Under the pieces are notes generated by a model. The model ran no database searches. It saw nothing but the letters and a program-made list of their open reading frames with translations, and was not told the origin of the DNA. From Blastocatellia bacterium (GTDB lineage Bacteria > Acidobacteriota > Blastocatellia > Pyrinomonadales > Pyrinomonadaceae), in NCBI GenBank assembly GCA_013695195.1, contig JACDAY010000110.1:1-11821 (forward strand): a stretch of DNA of 11,821 bases, written 5' to 3'. Both the position numbers and the translations under genes were made by a program. Every line of letters begins with the position of its first letter. The stretch's first letter is position 1. Positions 1-6,149 of the stretch are shown in pieces.

Positions 1-1273
1 TTAAAGTCGTCGGTTTACGCTGGTGGATTATTGGTCTGGTTTTTCTCGCCACGCTGATTAACTACATTGACCGGCTGACGCTTTCGGTTCTCGCGCCGGT
101 GATTACCAAAGATTTGGGTTTATCGAATACCGAATACGGCGGTATCGCAACGTGGTTTTTGCTCGCTTATACGATTAGTCAGGCACTTTCAGGCAAACTT
201 TATGACCGCATCGGCATTAAAAAAGGATTTACGGTTTCGATTGTCGTCTGGTCGCTGGCGGCAATGGCTCACGCCTTAACAAGAACTTTAGGCGGTTTGA
301 GCGCGGCACGGTTTGTTCTCGGTTTGGGCGAAGCCGGAAACTGGCCTGGCGCGGCAAAGACGGTTGCCGAATGGTTTCCCGTCCGCGAACGCGCTTTCGG
401 AATGGCGATTTTTAATTCGGGCGCGGCAATCGGTTCAATCGTCGCTCCGCCGATTATTGTCGGGCTGACCGCTTATTACGGACACTGGCAGCCGACTTTT
501 CTGATTACCGGCATACTCGGCTTTTATGGTTGATCTTATGGTGGGTTTTTTATGATTCGCCGGAAAAACATAAATGGTTGACCAATAAAGAACGGGTTTT
601 GATTCAGGAAGGCGACGAAACCGGAGCGTCCACAGAAATGTTGAAACCGCGTCGAGTTGGTCGAGTTTGCTCGGTTACCGGCAAGTCTGGGCGATTGTTT
701 TGGCGCGTTTTCTCGTTGACCCGGTGTGGTGGCTTTACATAACCTGGCTGCCTTTGTATCTGGCGAACGTGCGCGGTTTTGACCTCCGGCAAATCGGGTA
801 TTTCGCCTGGGTGCCGTTCGTGGCGGCGGATGCTGGAAGTTTGTTCGGCGGCTGGTTTCCGGTTTTTTGATTGGACGCGGCTGGTCGGTTGACGCGGCGC
901 GAAAAGTCGTGATCGCTTTTGCCGCGTGTTTGATACCCGCCGGAATCGCGGCGGCGTTTGTGAGCGATTCGATGCTTGCGCTGGCTTTAATCGGCGTGGT
1001 TCTGTTCGGTTTTCAGGTTTGGATTAACAATGTCCAGACTTTGCCCAGCGATTTCTTCCCGAAAAAAGCAATCGGTCGGTGGCGGGTTTGGGCGGCACGG
1101 GCGCGGGCATCGGCTCGATGATTTTTATTTTTTCGACCGGCTGGGTGGCTGATAATTTTTCATATACGCCGATTTTAATAACCGCCGGACTGCTTCCGAT
1201 AGTTGGAACGGTTGTTTTATTCGCGCTGTCGGGCAAGATTCAAAAAGTTTCATACAAAAACAATTTAGCTTGA
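1..1273 (+). pseudogene. Hexuronate-type MFS permease, frameshifted (start just off the left edge)
   Basis: Read across frames, this is a nearly full-length 12-helix MFS permease of about 424 residues, most like the ExuT/GudP anion:cation symporters that import hexuronates in inner-membrane proton symport. Signs are the opening RWWIIGLVFLATLINYIDR, the loop 2-3 signature GKLYDRIGIKKG (192-227), a GEAGNWPGAAKTVAEWFP stretch, and ITWLPLYLANVRGFDLRQIG followed by FAWVPFVAAD in the second half. No start codon lies in frame at the edge, so a few N-terminal residues are missing. The frame shifts four times, and each fits a single missing base: in the T-run at 522-525, somewhere in 622-652, in TTT at 856-858, and at T1076. 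The stop (1271-1273) overlaps the ribosome-binding site of the next gene, which suggests translational coupling in the ancestral operon. Family is clear; the exact substrate is inferred from the KDG-pathway neighbours. Real decay and sequencing error cannot be separated here. Confidence 0.85.
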
Positions 1274-1277
1274 GGAG
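1273..1277 (+). promoter_or_regulatory. Ribosome-binding site of the dehydrogenase
   Basis: AGGAG lies 3 bases before the ATG at 1281 and overlaps the permease stop codon. It supports that start and points to coupled translation of the two genes before they broke. Confidence 0.6.
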
Positions 1278-1280
1278 ATT

Positions 1281-1593
1281 ATGCAAAATTATTTTGATTT
1301 TTCAGGAAAAGTCGTGCTGGTAACAGGCGCGTCGAGCGGCATCGGACGGGCGACGGCGGAACTTTTCGGCGAATGCGGGGCGACGGTTGCCGTCAGCTAT
1401 TTACGTAATCGGGCTGGTGCGGAAGCGACAGTCGCGGCAATTTCCGGCGGGGGAAACAACAGCAACCATTTTACCCGCAAGCGACGGCACGAGTGCGGTA
1501 AGCAGTGTCGGTGTCGCCGCGCAAGTGAAAGCGTTGGCGGTGCAAGCCGATGTTACTAAAACTTCGGAAATCCGCCGGATGGATGCTTGCTCC
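1281..1593 (+). pseudogene. Short-chain dehydrogenase/reductase, N-terminal fragment
   Basis: The N-terminal NAD(P)-binding half of a classical SDR. FSGKVVLVTGASSGIGRATA carries the TGxxxGxG dinucleotide-binding motif (bases 1323-1346), followed by a second beta-alpha unit ending AGAEATVAAIS. After the G5 run at 1449-1453 the sequence continues one frame over (consistent with one extra G) and reaches KALAVQADVTKTSEIRRM, the usual SDR strand containing the acidic DVT residue. Between these parts is an unusually long linker of about 25 residues. SDR identity then stops near 1590. The NNAG motif, the catalytic Ser-Tyr-Lys and the C-terminal half are absent, and kinase sequence follows at once. 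A full SDR is about 250 residues; about 100 remain, so it cannot be an active enzyme. In uronate operons such SDRs reduce keto-uronate intermediates (KduD-like), but the substrate here is only inferred. Confidence 0.8.
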
Positions 1594-2307
1594 GACAAGT
1601 TGCTTTGATCGCACAAATACGGCTGTTTCACAACTGCAAACGGGCAAAATTGATTGGCAAAAGATTTTCGGCTCGGAAAACGGCTCGCGCTGGTTTCACA
1701 CGGGCGGAATTTTTTCCGGTTTATCGGAAACAACAACAGAGGTCGCACTGGAAGCGATGCAGAAAGCGCGGGAAAACGGCGCGATTGTTTCTTACGATTT
1801 AAATTATCGCGATTCGCTCTCTGGAAAATGCGCGGCGGGCGGGCGGAGGCCAATCGAATCAACAAAAAACTTCTGCCTTTTGCCGATGTAGTTTTCGGTG
1901 TTCTCGATTTTGAAGCGGAATTCGCCGGTTTTGACGCTGAAAAATTTCAGCAAGTGGCGGAAAAAATGCAAACTGAATTTCCCAATCTAAAAATTATCGC
2001 CACCACTTTGCGCGAAGTAAAATCCGCAAGTTTGCACAATTTGAGCGCGGCGGTTTTCGCGGGCGGCGAAGTTTTCAAAGCGCGAGATTACGAAAATGTC
2101 CAAGTATTTGACCGCGTGGGAAGCGGCGACGCTTTCGCGGCGGGCTTCATTTTCGATCTTTTAAACGGTAAAGACGCAAAATACGCTTTGGAATGTGGAA
2201 CGGCGCATGCTTGTTTGGCAATGACAACGCCGGGCGATAATTCAAGGGCGCAGCTTATGGAAATCGAGAAACTTATTCGAGGTGACGGCTCGAAGGTGAT
2301 TCGGTAA
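1594..2307 (+). pseudogene. kdgK: 2-keto-3-deoxygluconate kinase (PfkB family), C-terminal fragment
   Basis: This is the C-terminal two-thirds of a ribokinase/PfkB-family sugar kinase, best matching KDG kinase, which phosphorylates 2-keto-3-deoxygluconate to KDPG in the cytoplasm. The stretch FDRTNTAVSQL, then RWFHTGGIFSGLSETT and SYDLNYRDSLW, are typical of KdgK. The catalytic anion-hole motif DRVGSGDAFAAG is intact (DRVGSGD at bases 2110-2130) and is followed by the ECGTAHACLAMTTPGD tail. About 100 N-terminal residues, which bind sugar, are missing and replaced by the dehydrogenase fragment. A +2 frameshift lies in a CTCTCT run (1817-1822), where CTCT would restore the expected DSLWKMRGG reading. 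The last segment stays open to the TAA at 2305-2307. A product from this sequence would not be functional. The family call is strong; the symbol rests on pathway context with the adjoining aldolase. Confidence 0.82.
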
Positions 2308-2323
2308 ATGTTTTTCTGGAGAA

Positions 2324-2943
2324 ATGGAAAAATCGCAAGTTCTTGAAAAAATCAGAGAAATCGGCATTATTCCCGTTATACGCACTGTATCGACAGGGGA
2401 AGCCCGAAGAGTTATCAAGGCAATTCTTGCGGGCGGCGTTGACGTTCTCGAAATAACGATGACGATTCCGGGTGCCATCGAATTAATTGAAGAACTCGCA
2501 CGGGAATTAAACGATGATAAGATCATCAATGCGGGAACTGTTTTAGATCCTGAAACGGCACAAAAATGTAACGAAGCTGGCGCAAATTTTATCGTCAGTC
2601 CATTATTCGATGCAAAAGTAGTTTTGTGTTGCAATCAATCTTCGATTGCCGTGATGCCCGGTGCATTAACTCCGAAGGAAATTTTTACCGCTTGGCAAAA
2701 TGGCGCCGATCTAGTCAAGGTTTTTCCAGTTAATGCAATGGGCGGAGCGCATTATTTAAAGGCCGTCAAGGCTGTTTTTCCGCACATTAGGCTCGTCTCG
2801 ACCGGAGGAGTGAATTTGGAAAATGCCGCCGGTTCATGGAAGCCGGAGCATTTGCCGTCGGTATCGGGAACGAGTTGGCCAGCGGGGAGTCTTCAATTAT
2901 CACCGAGCGCACCCTGAAATTACGCTCAAAAGTCAAAGTATGA
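2324..2943 (+). pseudogene. eda: KDPG/KDG aldolase with a late frameshift
   Basis: A class I 2-keto-3-deoxy-(phospho)gluconate aldolase, which cleaves KDPG to pyruvate and glyceraldehyde-3-phosphate. The (beta/alpha)8-barrel landmarks are present: PVIR (R20), LEITMT (E43), AGTVLDPE, VMPGALTP and the Schiff-base lysine in LVKVFP (K132). After GGVNLENAA the initial frame becomes nonsense and ends at 2917. The next frame instead reads EAGAFAVGIGNELASG and ends at the TGA at 2941-2943, giving about the usual 205-210 residues. One base missing near 2831-2833 explains this. The barrel's last strand and helix are therefore scrambled, although K132 and E43 precede the break. The gene starts 16 bases after the kinase stop. 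The only Shine-Dalgarno-like GGAG (2318-2321) is just 2 bases from the ATG, too close for good initiation. Confidence 0.85.
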
Positions 2944-2959
2944 TTTGAGACGGTAAAAC

Positions 2960-3133
2960 ATGTATAGACGATTTCGAGAAAAAATGCGGAAATTTATATT
3001 GACGGCTGTTATGGTGGTTGGAATGCTCAATCAATTCGCGCCGGCCCAAGTTTCAGGTTCAAGCAATCCTGTTCAAACGCCAAAGCGTGAAGTCACGATT
3101 ACGATCGATTGCTCGGGATATCGGCCTTTTTGA
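2960..3133 (+). pseudogene. Head of a secreted protein (57 codons), unidentified
   Basis: A 57-codon frame opens 16 bases after the aldolase stop. It has a clear Sec-type signal peptide: basic MYRRFREKMRK, hydrophobic FILTAVMVVGML, then an APAQ region that could be cleaved. After about 50 residues the frame ends at a TGA inside what looks like another gene's head (see 3091-3261). I do not recognise a family. Its position suggests it was the next gene in the sugar-acid operon, perhaps an exported protein, now cut off. It could also be a genuine tiny secreted peptide, but the overlap with a second signal sequence makes truncation more likely. Confidence 0.4.
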
Positions 3134-3261
3134 CTAGTGTGCCGGCGATTTTCGCGCACGGCGGCGAGGATCACGGCGACGCAAAACCGAAGAGCACAGC
3201 GAACACGACCGGAACGCTTTCGCATGATGACGGGTGTACTCTACCTTCCTTTATTTTTTAA
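3091..3261 (+). pseudogene. Head of an RND-type metal-efflux adaptor (CzcB/CusB-like) fragment
   Basis: In the frame offset from the previous entry, bases about 3106-3230 read RLLGISAFLTSVPAIFA, a signal-peptide core, followed directly by HGGEDHGDAKPK. A His/Asp/Glu-rich segment just after a signal peptide is typical of periplasmic adaptor subunits of heavy-metal RND efflux pumps. Similarity stops after about GTLSH (near 3230) and the frame ends at TAA 3259-3261 in AT-rich DNA. The barrel-sandwich and beta-barrel domains of a real adaptor (normally over 350 residues) are absent. No start codon in this frame is preceded by a ribosome-binding site. Identification rests on a short, low-complexity motif, so it is tentative. 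Confidence 0.4.
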
Positions 3262-3277
3262 TCTTTAATCTTATGTA

Positions 3278-3304
3278 AATGGCAAGCTAAAAATGCTTGT
3301 CATT
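3278..3304. repeat. Short hairpin with 10-bp stem
   Basis: AATGGCAAGC and GCTTGTCATT pair (one G-T wobble) around a 7-base loop, TAAAAAT. There is no proper T-tract after it, so it is at best a weak terminator for the decayed genes upstream. Confidence 0.35.
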
Positions 3305-3540
3305 ATTTGTTGCAGTATTCAGGACGATTAGCAATCAAAGACTAATGGCGTTATAGCTGCAAAAAAGAAGATTTTCAATTGTATGCCACACTACCGAAAT
3401 CAGTTTTTCGGGTATGCTAAAATCCAAAAAGGAATATTGAAACGTGGTTGGTAGCAATATTTTTCTTTATGGCAGTCGTTTAATTTTAGCTTTTTCTGAA
3501 GCTATGTGGCCGCCCAGCGGTTAGTTTTTAGACGAAAAAG

Positions 3541-3592
3541 CAGCACGGAATCAAAGTGTAGGATTGCCAACCATAGTTTTGATTCCATGCTG
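3541..3592. repeat. 15-bp imperfect inverted repeat with 22-base loop
   Basis: CAGCACGGAATCAAA (3541-3555) and TTTGATTCCATGCTG (3578-3592) are inverted copies with one mismatch. The element is within AT-rich non-coding DNA. It could be a miniature element, a repeat-family member or an RNA hairpin. Whether it recurs elsewhere cannot be told from this window. Confidence 0.5.
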
Positions 3593-3700
3593 AGTTGCTT
3601 TCACCCTGCAAACGGCAGCCCGTCCGCATTCCTATCTATAATATCAATTGATTATATTTTCCAAATATTCTACTTCCCTGCATTGCGCCTGTATAAGCTG

Positions 3701-3730
3701 TTGGTCATAGCACTTTTAATACTGTTATAA
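3701..3730 (+). promoter_or_regulatory. Possible sigma-70-like promoter of the peptidase
   Basis: TTGGTC (3701-3706) and TTATAA (3725-3730) are separated by 18 bases. They lie about 140 bases before the peptidase ATG, upstream of the 16-bp palindrome. The match is by eye, in AT-rich DNA where chance hits are common. Confidence 0.25.
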
Positions 3731-3796
3731 GACATATAAAGAATATCGGTCAATGGTTATTTAGAGGATATGCCTTCAGAAGGTTTATTTCCGGTG

Positions 3797-3812
3797 TTAA
3801 ACGCGCGTTTAA
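3797..3812. promoter_or_regulatory. Perfect 16-bp palindrome, possible operator
   Basis: TTAAACGCGCGTTTAA equals its own reverse complement over all 16 bases. It lies 55 bases before the peptidase start and 66 bases after the candidate -10 box, a position where a dimeric repressor or activator could bind within the leader. No regulator is assigned. Confidence 0.4.
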
Positions 3813-3850
3813 GGGCAACCCGACGTGCGTGGCCTGAAATCTAATTCCCC

Positions 3851-3856
3851 AAGGAG
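3851..3856 (+). promoter_or_regulatory. Ribosome-binding site of the M3 peptidase
   Basis: AGGAGA lies 11 bases before the ATG at 3868 and supports that start over the in-frame ATG further in (residue 24), which would remove most of the signal peptide. Confidence 0.6.
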
Positions 3857-3867
3857 ATTATCTTTTA

Positions 3868-6084
3868 ATGTACAACATTTTTTCGCACTGCAGCAAGCTG
3901 CTTTTATTCACTCTTGCCATTACGGGCTACACTTTTATGACAAACAATATAGTTTCGACGGGTTTTGCCCAGGCAAACGCCGACGGCGCAGGGAATCCGT
4001 TACTCGCGAAATGGGAAGGGCCTTACGGCGGAACGCCTCCGTTCAGCCGGGTTAAAGTTTCGGATTTGAAACCGGCTCTTGAAGCCGCGATGGCCGAAAA
4101 TTTAACCGAAGTCGGCCGGATCGCATCCGACAACGCGGTTCCGAATTTTGAAAACACGATCGCTGCCTTGGAGCGTGCAGGCAGTGCGCTCGAACGCGTT
4201 AGCGCTGTGTACGGCGTGTGGAGCGCAAATATGAGCGGGCCGGATTTCCAGAATGTCGAACGCGAAATGGAACCAAAACTTGCTGCACTGTCCGACAAGA
4301 TCACGCAAAACGAGGCATTGTTCAAACGCATTGAGACGGTTTACAATTCTCCCGAAAAGACGAAACTTACCCCCGAGCAGCAGCGCCTAACGTGGGTTTA
4401 TTATACGAATTTCGTGCGCGCGGGTGCCCGGCTTAAACCCGCTGAAAAGTCCAGACTCTCACAAATCAACCAGGAATTAGCCGGCCTGTTTACAAAATTC
4501 AGCCAAAATTTGCTTTCCGAGGAAAACGACCAATATTTAACGTTGAAGAGCGAAGCCGATCTGGCAGGGCTTTCACAGGCTCAAAAGGACGCTGCCGCCC
4601 GTGCAGCAGCATCAAAAAAGGTGGCCAGCGCCTGGCTTATCACGAACACACGTTCGTCGATCGATCCGTTTCTGACATATTCTGAGCGGCGGGACCTGCG
4701 TGAAAAGGCCTGGAAAATGTTCATAAACCGCGGCGACAACGGAGATGCAAAAGACAACAATTCGACCATAGCCGAAATTTTACGCTTGCGTGCGGAGCGG
4801 GCAAAACTGCTCGGTTTTAAAACGCACGCCCATTGGCGTCTGGAAAATACGATGGCGAAAACGCCTGAACGCGCCATGGAATTGCTCGAATCCGTCTGGG
4901 CGCCGGCAATCGCCCGTGTCCGCGAAGAGGTCGCGGATATGCAGGCTTTGGCCGATAAGGAAAAGGCAAATATCAAGATCGAGCCGTGGGATTATCGTTT
5001 CTATGCCGAAAAGGTGCGAAAGGCACGCTACGATCTCGACCAGAGCGAAGTGAAGCAATATTTGCAGCTTGATAAGATCCGCGACGCGATGTTCTGGGTC
5101 GCGGGCGAACTGTTTAACTTTACATTTACACCAGTAACAAATGTGCCGGTTTTTCACCCGGACGTTACAGTCTGGGAAGTTAAGAATAAAACCAGCGGCA
5201 AGCATGTCGGATTGTGGTATTTCGACCCCTATGCCCGCGACGGGAAACGATCTGGCGCCTGGATGAATGCTTACCGCGATCAGGACCGGATGGACGGAGA
5301 GATCACAACTATCGTTTCGAATAATTCTAACTTTATCAAAGGCGAGCCCGATGAACCTGTACTAATTTCCTGGGACGATGCGATTACGATGTTTCATGAG
5401 TTCGGGCACGCGCTCCATGGCCTCTCTTCAAACGTAAAATATCCGAGCCTTTCGGGAACGAACGTCGCCCGCGATTATGTCGAATTCCCTTCCCAGCTTC
5501 TCGAACACTGGCTTTCGACGCCCGAAGTCCTGCAGCGGTTTGCCGTGCATTACCAGACCGGAAAGCCGATCCCGCAGGCTCTTGTCGATAGAATCGAAAA
5601 GGCTTCGAAGTTTAACGAAGGCTTTGATACCACAGAATATCTCGCCAGTGCTCTTATCGATATGAAGCTGCATCTTGCAGGAGATAAAAAGATCGATCCG
5701 GATGCATTCGAGCGCGAAACGCTTGCCGCGTTGGGTATGCCGAAGGAATTGGTTATGCGTCACCGCACGCCGCAGTTCGGGCACGCATTTTCAAGCGACG
5801 GGTATTCAGCCGGATATTACAGCTACCTTTGGTCGGATGTCATTACGGCGGATGCTTTTGAGGCTTTTGCCCAGGGGAAAGGACCTTATGACAAGACGGT
5901 CGGAGAACGCCTGCGGAATAATATTTTTTCCGTCGGGAACACGATCGATCCGGCAGAAGCATACCGCACATTCCGTGGCCGCGATCCTCAAACCGAGGCT
6001 CTTATGAAAAAACGGGGTTTTCCCGTGAAATCATCTACAGGATCTGCAACGGCGCCGGTCGGAGGGAAAGACAAGAATCGTTAG
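3868..6084 (+). CDS. dcp: Exported M3-family zinc metallopeptidase (peptidyl-dipeptidase Dcp-like)
   Basis: An intact 738-residue metallopeptidase of the M3 (thimet oligopeptidase/Dcp) family, which cleaves short peptides, in Dcp by releasing C-terminal dipeptides. The zinc site is complete: HEFGH with H510, E511 and H514, and the third ligand E539 in VEFPSQ, 29 residues after H510 as in thimet oligopeptidase. The C-terminal substrate-binding region FSSDGYSAGYYSYLW is typical of the family. The N-terminal segment NPLLAKWEGPYGGTPPF is Dcp-like. The first 35 or so residues form a signal peptide (hydrophobic LLLFTLAITGYTF, possible cleavage near FAQA), unlike the cytoplasmic E. coli enzyme, so it probably acts in the periplasm on peptides from protein turnover or uptake. 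Codons are clean with no frameshift. It stands alone on the + strand and ends at a strong terminator. The Dcp versus oligopeptidase A subtype is not fully settled. Confidence 0.92.
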   Translation: MYNIFSHCSKLLLFTLAITGYTFMTNNIVSTGFAQANADGAGNPLLAKWEGPYGGTPPFSRVKVSDLKPALEAAMAENLTEVGRIASDNAVPNFENTIAALERAGSALERVSAVYGVWSANMSGPDFQNVEREMEPKLAALSDKITQNEALFKRIETVYNSPEKTKLTPEQQRLTWVYYTNFVRAGARLKPAEKSRLSQINQELAGLFTKFSQNLLSEENDQYLTLKSEADLAGLSQAQKDAAARAAASKKVASAWLITNTRSSIDPFLTYSERRDLREKAWKMFINRGDNGDAKDNNSTIAEILRLRAERAKLLGFKTHAHWRLENTMAKTPERAMELLESVWAPAIARVREEVADMQALADKEKANIKIEPWDYRFYAEKVRKARYDLDQSEVKQYLQLDKIRDAMFWVAGELFNFTFTPVTNVPVFHPDVTVWEVKNKTSGKHVGLWYFDPYARDGKRSGAWMNAYRDQDRMDGEITTIVSNNSNFIKGEPDEPVLISWDDAITMFHEFGHALHGLSSNVKYPSLSGTNVARDYVEFPSQLLEHWLSTPEVLQRFAVHYQTGKPIPQALVDRIEKASKFNEGFDTTEYLASALIDMKLHLAGDKKIDPDAFERETLAALGMPKELVMRHRTPQFGHAFSSDGYSAGYYSYLWSDVITADAFEAFAQGKGPYDKTVGERLRNNIFSVGNTIDPAEAYRTFRGRDPQTEALMKKRGFPVKSSTGSATAPVGGKDKNR

Positions 6085-6095
6085 AATTAGAACCG

Positions 6096-6146
6096 TAATT
6101 CCAGCGTCCAGCATTGGCGAACGGGACGCTGGAGTTATGATTTTTT
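6096..6146 (+). terminator. Rho-independent terminator after the peptidase
   Basis: A 14-bp stem (6096-6109 with 6124-6137, including CCAGCGTCC/GGACGCTGG and one G-T pair) closes a 14-base loop. It is followed after 3 bases by T6 (6141-6146). It lies 11 bases past the peptidase stop, between convergent genes. The T-run favours termination of + strand transcripts; the other direction lacks one. Confidence 0.8.
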
Positions 6147-6149
6147 ACC

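Larger units (their letters stand above)
3262..3867. other. AT-rich intergenic region without a convincing gene
   Basis: About 600 bases that are visibly more AT-rich than their surroundings. I see no protein family in any frame, no tRNA or rRNA, and no insertion-sequence ends. It holds a 10-bp hairpin (3278-3304), a 15-bp imperfect inverted repeat (3541-3592), a possible promoter (3701-3730) and a perfect 16-bp palindrome (3797-3812), and it ends in the peptidase ribosome-binding site. Confidence 0.6.

Noticed and set aside
1401..1865. 154-codon open frame on the - strand
   Set aside because: It lies opposite the dehydrogenase and kinase fragments, which have clear family motifs, and its product is basic and low in recognisable features.
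1281..2307. A true bifunctional dehydrogenase-kinase fusion
   Set aside because: The two parts are in different frames, each lacks essential halves, and further frameshifts lie on both sides.
3506..3730. Open frame of 74 codons in AT-rich DNA
   Set aside because: No ribosome-binding site, no family resemblance, composition of the product reflects AT-rich DNA, and it crosses the inverted repeat.
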